This document shows, in pieces, positions 15,742 to 24,217 of a stretch of DNA of 64,000 nt. Origin of the DNA: Actinoplanes sp. NBRC 103695 (GTDB lineage Bacteria > Actinomycetota > Actinomycetes > Mycobacteriales > Micromonosporaceae); NCBI RefSeq assembly GCF_030269485.1, contig NZ_BSTL01000010.1, forward strand, positions 297,974 through 361,973. Reading direction: 5' to 3'. Both the position numbers and the translations under genes were made by a program. The first letter of the stretch is position 1. Each line of letters starts with the position of its first letter. A model generated the notes under the pieces. The model saw nothing but the letters and a program-made list of their open reading frames with translations, had not been told where the DNA came from and searched no databases.

Positions 15742-16521
15742 TTAGAGGGCGGCGAGGGAGCGGATGTAGTTGATCTGGTGGTGGATGGCGGCGACCTGCG
15801 ACTGGTGGGTCACGGGGATGCGCGCCACGTACTGGCGGGTGCCGTTGGTGACCGTCACCTGGACGGTGCCGCGCGAGATGGTTTCCTTGGCCAGCAGGAA
15901 GAGCAGGCTGAAGACCGTGAGGATGCAGAAACCGGCGATCGCGCAGATGATCGCCCACTGAGGAATGCGCTGCTCGTGGTGCCAGTAGTCGTGTACCTGC
16001 CAGTTGGAGCCGGCCAGCGGGATGTCACCGGCCGGAGTGTGGATCACGGTCGAGGTGACGCCGATCTCTCCTACCTGGACGATCACCGGGCCGGGCGGGA
16101 GCAGATCCGCCGGGCTCTGGTAGGGCTGCACCGCCTGCTGAGGGAACGTGTTCGCTCCGAACTGGCCGGTGACCGGAGCGGTGGGCTGGCCGGGATAACC
16201 GGAGGTCGGCGCGGGCTGGCCCGGGTAGCCCGAGGTGGGCGTCGGCTGGCCGGGGTAGCCCGAGGTGGGCGTCGGCTGGCCGGGGTAGCCCGAGGTGGGG
16301 GTCGGCTGGCCGGGATAACCGGAAGTGGGCGTCGGCTGGCCGGGGTAGCCCGAGGTCGGTGTGGGCTGGCCGGGGTAGCCCGAGGTGGGGGCGGAGGGCG
16401 CACCGGGATGGCCGGATGCCGGTGGGGCCGGCTCGGCGGACACCGGGGGATGGGCCGGAGCTGCCGGTTCGTTCGGCGGCGGCGTCTGCTCACCCCAGGG
16501 ATCGCTCGGTGCGGAGGTCAC
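15742..16521 (-). CDS. Membrane protein with Pro/Gly/Tyr-rich decapeptide repeats
   Basis: A 259-residue protein. Residues about 1-45 are Pro/Ala-rich (SDPWGEQTPPPNEP). Residues about 46-115 are eight near-perfect copies of the decapeptide TSGYPGQPTP. A globular part (VIVQVGEIGVTSTVIHTPAGDIPLAGSNW), one transmembrane segment (AIICAIAGFCILTVFSLLFLL) and a C-terminal domain of about 60 residues follow. Such tails are disordered and may mediate phase behaviour or partner binding at the membrane. The GTG start overlaps the stop of the hisN-like fragment as GTGA. The repeat is encoded by a 30-bp DNA array, so copy number may vary between strains. Confidence 0.75.
   Translation of the reverse strand: MTSAPSDPWGEQTPPPNEPAAPAHPPVSAEPAPPASGHPGAPSAPTSGYPGQPTPTSGYPGQPTPTSGYPGQPTPTSGYPGQPTPTSGYPGQPTPTSGYPGQPAPTSGYPGQPTAPVTGQFGANTFPQQAVQPYQSPADLLPPGPVIVQVGEIGVTSTVIHTPAGDIPLAGSNWQVHDYWHHEQRIPQWAIICAIAGFCILTVFSLLFLLAKETISRGTVQVTVTNGTRQYVARIPVTHQSQVAAIHHQINYIRSLAAL
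16171..16390. repeat. 30-bp coding tandem repeat
   Basis: Seven to eight head-to-tail copies of a 30-bp unit (core GAGGTGGGCGTCGGCTGGCC) encode the TSGYPGQPTP decapeptides on the reverse strand. Copies differ by one to four bases. Confidence 0.9.
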
Positions 16522-16673
16522 CCTCGAACAGTAACCGAGCCCACACAGCCCACACAGTCCCCGTGCCGACGGAGGTCGGCGTAAAGAAGGTGGGAGAGGC
16601 CGAGGGCGATGTCGTCGGCGGCGTCCGCCAGTTCGCGGGCGAAGCGGAGATCCTCCGCGTAGGTGTCGGCCAC
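16518..16673 (-). pseudogene. HisN-like N-terminal fragment
   Basis: A 51-codon frame starts at GTG 16673, three bases after the SURF1 stop, and reads MADTYAEDLRFARELADAAD then DIALGL. This matches the N-terminus of the inositol-monophosphatase-type histidinol-phosphatase HisN (about 260 residues). The match breaks off after about 27 residues into SHLLYADLRRHGDCVGCV, and the frame ends at 16518 in a GTGA overlap with the repeat-protein gene. No metal-binding or catalytic motif remains. I read it as a deletion remnant of hisN, still translated perhaps as a leader for the next gene. A coincidentally similar short ORF is the alternative. Confidence 0.55.
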
Positions 16674-16676
16674 GCG

Positions 16677-17573
16677 TCAGATGGGACGCCGAGCGGAGGG
16701 CACCACGGCGTCCGAAGAACCGCCGGCAGCGGAAGGATCGGCGGCGGGAGAAGAGCCGGCAGCAGAAGGATCAGCGGCGGGGCCAGGGGCGGCTCGGTCG
16801 GCGTCGGCGACCCGGTCGCGGCGGGGGCGCGGGCCGTCACCGTGCGCCTCCTTGCGGGCCTGCCACCCGAAGGCGACCAGCGCCATCACGGCGAAGAGCC
16901 ACCACTGGACGGTGTAGCCGCCGTTCTGCCAGGCGTCCTCATGGTCGATCGGGATGCGCAGATAGCCAGGTTCGGGCTCCGACGCCAGGAGATATGCCCC
17001 GTAGAGGGGGTAGGGCATCTCGGCGGCCAGGCGGGGCAGGGACACGCGCCGGGTGTCGAGGCGGCCGTCGCGGCGGTTGATGGGGGCCGGCTTGCTCTCC
17101 GAGCGGTGCACCTGGCCGACCACGGTGACCGTGCCGGTGGGTGCGGCGGGCGCAACGGGGGCGGCGACCGCTCCACCCTCGGCCGGCGGAACCCAGCCCC
17201 GGTCGATGAGCACGGCGGTGCCGTCCGCGAGGACGAGCGGGGTCAGGATCTCGAAGCCGACCTGGCCGTCCACGGTGCGGCCACGGGCCTGGATCTCGTG
17301 CGACGGGTCGTAACGCCCGGTGACCGTGACCTTGGTCCAGGCGAGGTTCTCGCCGGGGGACGGACCGGCTTTTCCGGCGCCACCCGGTCGGGTGAGCACC
17401 GACTCGAGGGGCGTGGGCGTGCCGGCCTCGGCCGCGTCGATGCGGGCGTTGATCGCGCTCCGCTCCTGGTACCGGTGGAGCTGCCAATTGCCGAGGAACA
17501 CCATGACCACGGATGAGGTCACGGTGAGCGCCGCGGCGGCCAGCCAGCGCGGCGTCAGCAGGAACCGGTACAC
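16677..17573 (-). CDS. SURF1 family cytochrome oxidase assembly protein
   Basis: 298 residues with the SURF1 layout: an N-terminal transmembrane helix (WLAAAALTVTSSVVMVFLGNWQLHRYQER), a periplasmic-side domain with VTVTGRYDPSHEI and ILTPLVLADGTAVLIDRGWVPP, and a C-terminal helix (VQWWLFAVMALVAFGWQARKE). A low-complexity Ala/Asp/Ser/Pro tail follows. SURF1 helps insert haem a into cytochrome aa3 oxidase. GTG 17573 fits the family start MYRFLLTPRW. It is followed after three bases by the hisN-like fragment. Confidence 0.9.
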   Translation of the reverse strand: MYRFLLTPRWLAAAALTVTSSVVMVFLGNWQLHRYQERSAINARIDAAEAGTPTPLESVLTRPGGAGKAGPSPGENLAWTKVTVTGRYDPSHEIQARGRTVDGQVGFEILTPLVLADGTAVLIDRGWVPPAEGGAVAAPVAPAAPTGTVTVVGQVHRSESKPAPINRRDGRLDTRRVSLPRLAAEMPYPLYGAYLLASEPEPGYLRIPIDHEDAWQNGGYTVQWWLFAVMALVAFGWQARKEAHGDGPRPRRDRVADADRAAPGPAADPSAAGSSPAADPSAAGGSSDAVVPSARRPI

Positions 17574-17634
17574 CCTTGCGAGGCTACCGGGCACCCCGAG
17601 ATCGCAGCGCGCGGGAGCTGTCCGGGTAGGGTGC

Positions 17635-17678
17635 GAGATCCGCACGGATGGCGGAAGAGATCCGCACGGATGCCGGAA
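17635..17678. repeat. Two 22-bp direct repeats upstream of cobB
   Basis: GAGATCCGCACGGATGGCGG occurs at 17635 and, with one change, at 17657. The pair ends just before the cobB ribosome binding site (GGAAGGGGGA), so it could be an operator or simply a small duplication in the leader. Confidence 0.5.
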
Positions 17679-17691
17679 GGGGGAACTGGCA

Positions 17692-19227
17692 GTGACCGCT
17701 CAACCGCGACTCGTCGTGAGCGCGCCCGCCTCGGGGCACGGCAAGACCGCGATCGCCGTCGGTCTCCTCGCCGCGTACACGGCCCGGGGTGTGCCCGCCG
17801 CCGGTTTCAAGGTCGGGCCGGATCACACCGACGCCGCGTACCTGGGCATGGCCGCCGGACGCCCGGGGCGCAACCTGGACACCCGCCTGGTCGGCGCCGC
17901 TCGGATCGCGCCGCTGTTCGCGCACGGCGCGGCCGGCTCGCGGATCGCGGTGATCGAGGGCGCGATGGGCCTGTTCGACAGCCTGACCGGTCAGCCGGAG
18001 ATCGACGGCACCGCCTCGGTCGCCGCGGCCCTGCACGCGCCGGTCGTGCTGGTGATCGACGTGGCGTCGATGGGTCATTCGGTGGCCGCGCTGGTGCACG
18101 GGTTCCGGATGTTCGACGAGATGGTCCGCCTGGGTGGCGTGATCCTCAACCGGGTCGCGTCGTCGCGGCACGAGCAGCTGCTGGGCAGCGCCCTCGACGA
18201 CATCGGCATGCCGGTGCTGGGCGCGTTGCGTCGCGGCGATCTCCCCAACGTTCTGCCTGGCCGGGCCCAGGGTGCGATGCCGGTGGCGCAGCGCAGCGCG
18301 GATGCCGCGCGTGCTGTGCAGCGGCTCGGCGAGGCGGTCGGCCAGGGCATCGACCTGGATCAGATGCTCGCGCTGGCGTCGTCGGCGCCCACCCTGCCGG
18401 GCCCGGCGTGGTCGCCGGCCGAGGCGGTCGCGGGGTCGCCGCCGGCCGGTCCGCGACCGGTGATCGCGGTGGCCGGTGGTCCGGGCGGGACCTTCTCCTA
18501 CGCCGAGACCGCGGAGCTGCTGACCGCGGCGGGTGCGGAGGTCGCGGTGGTCGATCCGTTGCGCGACGAGCAACTTCCCCCTGGTGTACGCGGACTCGTC
18601 GTCGGCGCCGGCCTGCCCGAGTCGTACGCGGGTGAGCTGTCCGCCAACCGCCGCCTGGCCGCCGAGGTGGCGCGTCTCGCCGCGGACGGCATGCCCGTGG
18701 TGGCCGAGGGCGCCGGTCTGACCTGGCTGGTCCGCGACCTGGACGGCCTGCCGATGTGCGGGGTGCTGGACGCGGGCGCCCGCACCGGCGAGCAGATCGT
18801 GGCCGGTTACCGCGAGGCCACCGCGCCGGCCGCCTCGCTGCTGGCTCCGGCCGGCGCGCGGATCACCGGCTACAAGCAGGTCCGCGCGGTCGTCACGCCG
18901 CGCGCCGGCGAGCGTCCGGCGTGGTCCTGGTCGGGCACGACGGAGGGTTTCGTCTGGCGCCAGGTGCACGCGTCCCAGCTGGGCATCCACTGGGCCGGTG
19001 CGCCGGAGATCGCCCGCCGGCTGGTGAACGCGGCCGGGCCGCAGCAGCTCCCGGCGCCGCAGCTCCAGCCCGCGCCGCACCTGCTCCAGACGGCCGCGCC
19101 GCAGCAGCTCGCGGCGCCTGTGCTGGAGGAGATTCCGGAGCTCCGGGACGAGAGGACGGCCGAGTTGACAGTCCCGCGGATCATCGACGTCGATGCCGAC
19201 ACAGCGGATGTCGTGACACGTCCGTAA
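17692..19227 (+). CDS. cobB: Cobyrinate a,c-diamide synthase CobB with degenerate amidotransferase site
   Basis: 511 residues. The N-terminal ATPase part is intact (SAPASGHGKTAIAVGL near residue 10; GFKVGPDHTDAAYLGMA; VIEGAMGLFDS). In the C-terminal glutamine-amidotransferase part the family nucleophile motif AECGGL is replaced by AEGAGL (Gly at residue 340). The usual HLHW-type histidine pair reads LGIHW (Gly 431, His 433). The glutaminase half-reaction is therefore probably lost; ammonia could be the donor, or the enzyme is inactive. A tail of about 75 residues rich in Pro, Gln, Ala and Leu follows the domain. The GTG start has a strong upstream ribosome binding site. Confidence 0.88.
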   Translation: MTAQPRLVVSAPASGHGKTAIAVGLLAAYTARGVPAAGFKVGPDHTDAAYLGMAAGRPGRNLDTRLVGAARIAPLFAHGAAGSRIAVIEGAMGLFDSLTGQPEIDGTASVAAALHAPVVLVIDVASMGHSVAALVHGFRMFDEMVRLGGVILNRVASSRHEQLLGSALDDIGMPVLGALRRGDLPNVLPGRAQGAMPVAQRSADAARAVQRLGEAVGQGIDLDQMLALASSAPTLPGPAWSPAEAVAGSPPAGPRPVIAVAGGPGGTFSYAETAELLTAAGAEVAVVDPLRDEQLPPGVRGLVVGAGLPESYAGELSANRRLAAEVARLAADGMPVVAEGAGLTWLVRDLDGLPMCGVLDAGARTGEQIVAGYREATAPAASLLAPAGARITGYKQVRAVVTPRAGERPAWSWSGTTEGFVWRQVHASQLGIHWAGAPEIARRLVNAAGPQQLPAPQLQPAPHLLQTAAPQQLAAPVLEEIPELRDERTAELTVPRIIDVDADTADVVTRP

Positions 19228-19283
19228 CCTGTGGGCAAGACCTCCGTCGTGAGAAGTCGAGCGAAAGACGAGGAGGCGGACGC

Positions 19284-19928
19284 ATGGCCGACCAAGTTCC
19301 CCTGGATTTCGACCCTCCGGTGCGTCGGCTCCGGGCCCTGCTGCTCGGGGTCGCCGATGAGGACCTGACCGCACCGACCCCCTGCCCCGACTGGACGGTC
19401 GGCGACCTGCTGCACCACATCCAGGGCCTGTCCTACGCGTTCGCCGCGGCGGCGCGGAAGGCCGCGGACGGTCCGGGCACGGACGGCCCGCCCCCGCAGC
19501 CGTCCGCCGCCGAGTTGCCGCCGCACTGGCGCAGCCGGATGCCGGTCCTGCTGGAGGAGCTGGCGACGGCCTGGAAGGACCCGGTCGCCTGGACCGGCAC
19601 CGCGACCGCCGGTGGCGTGACTCTGCCGGCCGCCGAGATGGGCCTGGTCGCGATGGACGAGGTCGTCCTGCACAGCTGGGACCTGGCCCAGGCCACCGGT
19701 CAGGAGATGGCCGCCGACCCGCGGATCCTCGAGTCGCTGCTGGAGTTCATCTCGCGGGGCCCGGAGCGGGGTGTGCCGGGGTTGTTCGGGCCGGCCGTCG
19801 AGGCGGACGACGAGGCCACGCTGCTCGATCTGGTGGTGGCGCGGGCCGGTCGTGACCCGCGCTGGCACGAGACGGGGCGCCGCCGGCGGCCCGGGTTCAC
19901 CGCACCATCGACGACGGTGGCTCCTTGA
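19284..19928 (+). CDS. TIGR03086-type mycothiol-dependent/DinB-like metal-binding protein
   Basis: This 214-residue protein has the maleylpyruvate-isomerase-like N-terminal four-helix fold: LTAPTPCPDWTVGDLLHHIQG at about residues 28-48, the metal-binding histidine in LLHHI, and VVLHSWDLAQATGQ near residue 133. Members of this group bind a divalent metal and may use mycothiol, the actinobacterial thiol. It starts at ATG after GAGGAGG. The 3' end overlaps the convergent PBP gene by 32 bases. No substrate can be named. Confidence 0.85.
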   Translation: MADQVPLDFDPPVRRLRALLLGVADEDLTAPTPCPDWTVGDLLHHIQGLSYAFAAAARKAADGPGTDGPPPQPSAAELPPHWRSRMPVLLEELATAWKDPVAWTGTATAGGVTLPAAEMGLVAMDEVVLHSWDLAQATGQEMAADPRILESLLEFISRGPERGVPGLFGPAVEADDEATLLDLVVARAGRDPRWHETGRRRRPGFTAPSTTVAP

Positions 19929-22041
19929 ACTTCAGCTTCGGCTGACCCTTGAGGGCGTCCTTCAGGGTCTCGGCGACGGTGAACTTGGAGATCGTGCCGC
20001 GGCCGGACCCGACGACGTTGTCGGGGTTGTCCGGGTCGGCGACGAAGGCGGCCGCGGCGAGCTGAGGCGTGAATCCGCAGAACCACGCGGTCTTGTTGCC
20101 GTCGGTGGTGCCGCTCTTGCCGGCGACCGGCCGGTTGAGGACGGCGTGCACCATCGGCGAGGTCTCCCAGCCGCCGCATTCGCCCTTGGCGGCGCCGTAC
20201 CCGGTCACGCACCGGGCGGCGTCGGTCGCGGCGAGCGCCACGTCCTGCTTGACGGCCTGGTGGCAGCGCGGCCGGGCGACCTCGACGCCCTTGAACACCG
20301 CGGGCTTGCCGTCCGGCAGGGCGATCGACCGGACCGGCAGCGGCTCGCAGTACCTGCCCTTCGCGGCGAGGGTGGCGAAGACGTTGGCCATCTCGATCGG
20401 GGTGGCGTCGCTGACCCCGAGGGTGAAGGAGCCCCAGCCGTCGGCGCGGTCCGGCCCGGCCATCATCCGGTCGACGTCCGTACGCCATTTGAGCCCGAGC
20501 TTCTCCGCCATCCGCACCGCCTTCTCTGAGCCGATCTTCTGCTCGAGCCAGACGAAGTACGTGTTCACCGACTTGCCGAACCCGCTCCACATGGTCTGCC
20601 GGCCGCTCATCGACTTGCTGGAGTTCTTCGGGCACCAGTGCGTGCCGCAGGCGGACGGGCCGGGCGAGGTGATGTATTTCGACCGGAACACCGGCGGCGC
20701 GTTGAACGACGTGGTCAGCGGCTTGCCGTCCTCGAGGGCGGCGAGCAGGGTGAAGATCTTGAAGGTCGACCCGGCCTGGTATCCGGCCATGTCGCCGCCG
20801 CCGAGCAGCGGGTTGACCGTGTTCGGGTAGTTGCCCTTCAGCCCTTCCTTACGCTTGGCCCGGTCGGTGTGCTTGCCGTTGTCGCCCTGGTCCAGCGAGT
20901 ACGTGCGGTTCACCGCCATCGCCTTGATCTGCCCGGTGCCGGGCTGGATCAGCACCTCGCCGTGCGCGTACTTGCTCTTGCGCTTCTCCTTGGCGAGCAC
21001 GTGCTTCATCGCGTACTTCTGGATCTTCGGGTCCAGGCTGGTGACGACCCGGTACCCGCCCCGGCGCAGCGCCTCCTCCCGGTCGGCGGCGGTCCGGCCG
21101 AAGGCCGGCTGCTCCAGCCACCAGCTGCGCAGGAAGTCGCAGAAGAAGCCCCAGTCGTTGTGCGTCCGGGAGACCGAGACGCAGTCGTTGGGCGGCGAGC
21201 TCAGCCGCAGCTTGATCTTGGTCTTCTTGGCGGTGGTGGCCTGCTCGGCGGTGATCACGCCCATCTTGAGCATCTGGTCGATGACGTAGTTGCGCCGGTC
21301 GGTGGCCGCGCGCTGGTCGGTGACCGCCGGGTCGAACGCGGAAGGGGCTTTGACCAGCCCGGCGAGCAGGGCGGCCTCGGTGAGCGTGAGCTTGCGCGGC
21401 GACTTGGAGAAGAACACCTGGGACGCTGCGTAGATCCCGTAGGCGCGGTGCCCGAAATACGCCGAATTGAGGTAGCGCTCGAGGATCTCCTGCTTGCTGT
21501 GGCGCTTCTCCACCTCGATGGCCAGCCGCATCTCGCGCAGTTTGCGGGCGGTGGTCTGCTCGGTGGCCTCGATGGCCTGCTTGGGGCTCTTCGCGCCGTC
21601 GCGCAGGGCCATGCGCACGTACTGCATGGTCAGCGTGGACGCGCCCTGGGAGACGCCGCCGGCCTGCTGGTTGGCGATGAACGCGCGGGCCACGCCCTTG
21701 GGGTCGACGCCGTGGTGCTCGTAGAAGCGGGTGTCCTCGGACGCCACAATCGCCTGCGTCATGTACGGCGACATGTGGGCCAGCTTGGTCGGCTTGCGGT
21801 GCTCCTCGTAGAACGTGGTGAGCAGGGTCTTGCCGTCGTTGGCGTACACGTAGGTGGTCTGTGCGGACGGGGCGACGGACAGCTCCTCGGGGAGGCTCTG
21901 CAGGGCGTCCGACCCGGCCTTGATCCCGTATCCGGCCATCGCGGTCAGCGGGTAGGCGAGCCCGGCGATCACCACCCCGGCGATGAGTCCCGCCCGGATG
22001 AGGGGGGCGACGCGGCCGACTGCGGAGAGGGGTCGCTTCAT
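19897..22041 (-). CDS. Bifunctional penicillin-binding protein (class A PBP)
   Basis: 714 residues. An N-terminal signal anchor (LIRAGLIAGVVIAGLAYPL) precedes the glycosyltransferase 51 domain with the catalytic glutamate in EDTRFYEHHGVD near residue 97, and TLTMQYVRMAL and RKLREMRLAIEVEK downstream. The transpeptidase domain has the active-site serine in AGSTFKIF, SVN in GKSVNTYF, and KSG in AGKSGTTDG. It polymerises and cross-links peptidoglycan outside the membrane. ATG 22041 follows GAAGAG; TTG 22062 and GTG 22044 are less likely. The neighbours on both sides are on the other strand. Confidence 0.93.
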   Translation of the reverse strand: MKRPLSAVGRVAPLIRAGLIAGVVIAGLAYPLTAMAGYGIKAGSDALQSLPEELSVAPSAQTTYVYANDGKTLLTTFYEEHRKPTKLAHMSPYMTQAIVASEDTRFYEHHGVDPKGVARAFIANQQAGGVSQGASTLTMQYVRMALRDGAKSPKQAIEATEQTTARKLREMRLAIEVEKRHSKQEILERYLNSAYFGHRAYGIYAASQVFFSKSPRKLTLTEAALLAGLVKAPSAFDPAVTDQRAATDRRNYVIDQMLKMGVITAEQATTAKKTKIKLRLSSPPNDCVSVSRTHNDWGFFCDFLRSWWLEQPAFGRTAADREEALRRGGYRVVTSLDPKIQKYAMKHVLAKEKRKSKYAHGEVLIQPGTGQIKAMAVNRTYSLDQGDNGKHTDRAKRKEGLKGNYPNTVNPLLGGGDMAGYQAGSTFKIFTLLAALEDGKPLTTSFNAPPVFRSKYITSPGPSACGTHWCPKNSSKSMSGRQTMWSGFGKSVNTYFVWLEQKIGSEKAVRMAEKLGLKWRTDVDRMMAGPDRADGWGSFTLGVSDATPIEMANVFATLAAKGRYCEPLPVRSIALPDGKPAVFKGVEVARPRCHQAVKQDVALAATDAARCVTGYGAAKGECGGWETSPMVHAVLNRPVAGKSGTTDGNKTAWFCGFTPQLAAAAFVADPDNPDNVVGSGRGTISKFTVAETLKDALKGQPKLKFKEPPSSMVR

Positions 22042-22109
22042 CACTCTTCGAAGGTAGGGCAATAAACCTCACATACGGATCAAACGGCTGAAGTGAGGGT
22101 GACATCGCG

Positions 22110-23168
22110 GTGGGTCATGCTGATCTCATGACGTACGACCTGGGGCACCACGGCGATGCCGAGGTCGGCGACGGCCTGATCGACCTGGCCGTCAATGTCC
22201 GCCGTGCGCCGATGCCACGGTGGCTGTCCGAGCCGATCGCGGCATCGTTGACCTCGCTCGCGGCGTACCCGGAAGGGAGCGAAGCGACGAGGGCGGTCGC
22301 GGCCCGGCACCGCCGCGACCGCAGCGAGGTGCTGCTCACCGCGGGCGCGGCCCAGGCGTTCGTGATCATCGCGCAGGCGTTGCGCGGGGTGCGGCGGCCG
22401 GTCGTGGTGCACCCGCAGTTCACCGAGCCGGAGGCGGCGCTGCTGGCCGCGGGCCACGAGGTCGAGCGGGTGCTGCTGAGTGAGGCGGACGGCTTCCGGC
22501 TGGACGCGCGGCTGGTGCCCGCCGACAGCGACCTGGTGATCGTGGGCAACCCGACAAACCCGACATCGGTGCTGCATCCGGCGGCGGAGATCGCGAAGCT
22601 GGCCCGGCCCGGCCGGGTGCTGGTGGTGGACGAGGCGTTCGCCGACACGACGTTCCGGCCGGGTGTCGCGGGCGAGCCGGAGTCGCTGGCCGAGCGCCGC
22701 GACCTGCCCGGGCTGCTGGTGCTGCGCAGCCTGACCAAGACCTGGGCGCTGGCCGGCCTGCGAATCGGCTACGCGCTCGCCCCGGCCGGGTTGATCGAGC
22801 GTCTCGGGACGCAGCTCCCGCTGTGGCCGGTGTCCACGCCCGCGCTGGCGGCCGCTACGGTCATCGCCGGTGACCACGCCGTCGCCACGGAGCGTGTCAT
22901 CGCGGAGGAACTGGCTGCGGAGCGTGCGCACCTGGTGGCCGCGCTGCGGGATGTGCCGGGCATCACGATCGCCGGCGAACCGGCCGCCGCCTTCGTCGCC
23001 GTTCGCCTGGCCGGCGCCGACAAGATCCGCCTTGAGCTGCGCCGACGCGGCTGGGCCGTCCGACGCGGCGACACCTTTCCCGGCCTGGGCCCCGACTGGC
23101 TCCGGATCGCCGTGCGCGACACTGCCACCACGGACGCGTTCGTAGAAACCCTGGAGGAGTTGCTGTGA
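22110..23168 (+). CDS. cobC: PLP-dependent aminotransferase, CobC-like (threonine-phosphate decarboxylase type)
   Basis: 352 residues of fold-type I PLP enzyme: VGNPTNPTSVL, VLVVDEAFADTTF, and the PLP lysine in LRSLTKTWALAGLRIG near residue 213. In this place, directly upstream of cobT and cysG/cobA, it is best read as the enzyme that makes aminopropanol phosphate for the nucleotide loop. By sequence alone histidinol-phosphate aminotransferase is close. GTG 22110 is preferred since GTGAGGGTGA lies upstream; ATG 22128 is possible. The stop overlaps cobT as GTGA. Confidence 0.85.
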   Translation: MGHADLMTYDLGHHGDAEVGDGLIDLAVNVRRAPMPRWLSEPIAASLTSLAAYPEGSEATRAVAARHRRDRSEVLLTAGAAQAFVIIAQALRGVRRPVVVHPQFTEPEAALLAAGHEVERVLLSEADGFRLDARLVPADSDLVIVGNPTNPTSVLHPAAEIAKLARPGRVLVVDEAFADTTFRPGVAGEPESLAERRDLPGLLVLRSLTKTWALAGLRIGYALAPAGLIERLGTQLPLWPVSTPALAAATVIAGDHAVATERVIAEELAAERAHLVAALRDVPGITIAGEPAAAFVAVRLAGADKIRLELRRRGWAVRRGDTFPGLGPDWLRIAVRDTATTDAFVETLEELL

Positions 23169-24217
23169 GCCTGGAGACCACCGTCGCCGCGATCCGTCCG
23201 GCGGACGAGGCGGCCATGGCCGCGGCCCGGGAGCGGCAGGCCCGGCTGACCAAGCCGGCCGGGTCGCTGGGCGCGCTGGAGGAGCTTTCGGTACGCCTGT
23301 CCGGCCTGGCCGGACGCTGCCCGCCGCCGCTGCCCGAGCCCGCCACCGTGGCGGTCTTCGCCGGTGACCACGGGGTGCACGCCCGCAACGTCTCGCCCTG
23401 GCCGCAGGAGGTCACCGCGCAGATGGTGGCCAACTTCGTGGCCGGTGGCGCGGTGGTCAACGCGTTCGCCCGGCAGAACGGCGCGGAAGTGCTGGTCGTC
23501 GACGTGGGCGTGGCGATCCAGCTGCACGGCGGCCGCAACCTGCTGGACGCGAACATCCGCCGCGGCACCCGGGACATGACCGCCGAGCCCGCGATGACCG
23601 CCGCCGAGACCCGGCAGGCCGTCGAGACCGGCATCTCGGTGGCCCACGCGCTCGCCGACGGGGGTGCCCGCTGCCTGCTCACCGGCGACATGGGCATCGG
23701 CAACACCACCCCGGCCGCGGCCCTGATCGCCGCGTTCACCGGCCGTCCGGCCGACGAGGTGACCGGTCGCGGCACCGGCATCGACGACGAGACGTACGCC
23801 CGGAAGGTCTCGGTCATCGCCGACGCCCTCGTCCGGCACCACCCCGACCCGGCCGACCCGCTCGGCGTGCTGGCCGCGGTCGGCGGCCTGGAGCACGCCG
23901 CGCTCGCCGGTTTCCTGCTGGGCGCCGCCGAGCGCCGCATCCCGGTGATCATCGACGGCGTGATCGCGGCCTCGGCCGCCCTGGCCGCCGCCGCCCTCGC
24001 ACCGGACGCCGTCGCCGCCATGGTCGCCGGGCACCTCTCGGCCGAGCCGGGCGCCGCCGTCGCGCTCGGCCACCTCGGCCTCACCCCGCTGCTCGACCTG
24101 GGCATGCGCCTCGGCGAGGGCACCGGCGCCCTGCTCGCGCTCCCGATCGTGGCCGCCGCCGTCCGCGTGCTGCACGACGTCGCCACCTTCGACTCGGCAG
24201 GTGTTTCCGAGAAATGA
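23165..24217 (+). CDS. cobT: Nicotinate-nucleotide--dimethylbenzimidazole phosphoribosyltransferase CobT
   Basis: 350 residues. The family signature is clear: LTKPAGSLGALEELS at about residues 29-43, VFAGDHGVHARNVSPWPQEVT, GDMGIGNTTPAAALIAAF, and the general-base glutamate in GMRLGEGTGALLALP near residue 317. CobT activates the lower ligand of cobalamin as alpha-ribazole phosphate. It is coupled to its neighbours by 4-base overlaps on both sides (GTGA with cobC, ATGA with cysG/cobA). Confidence 0.95.
   Translation: MSLETTVAAIRPADEAAMAAARERQARLTKPAGSLGALEELSVRLSGLAGRCPPPLPEPATVAVFAGDHGVHARNVSPWPQEVTAQMVANFVAGGAVVNAFARQNGAEVLVVDVGVAIQLHGGRNLLDANIRRGTRDMTAEPAMTAAETRQAVETGISVAHALADGGARCLLTGDMGIGNTTPAAALIAAFTGRPADEVTGRGTGIDDETYARKVSVIADALVRHHPDPADPLGVLAAVGGLEHAALAGFLLGAAERRIPVIIDGVIAASAALAAAALAPDAVAAMVAGHLSAEPGAAVALGHLGLTPLLDLGMRLGEGTGALLALPIVAAAVRVLHDVATFDSAGVSEK

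Noticed and set aside
16171..16390. 30-bp regularly spaced units considered as a CRISPR array
   Set aside because: The units are contiguous without unique spacers and encode decapeptide repeats in frame.
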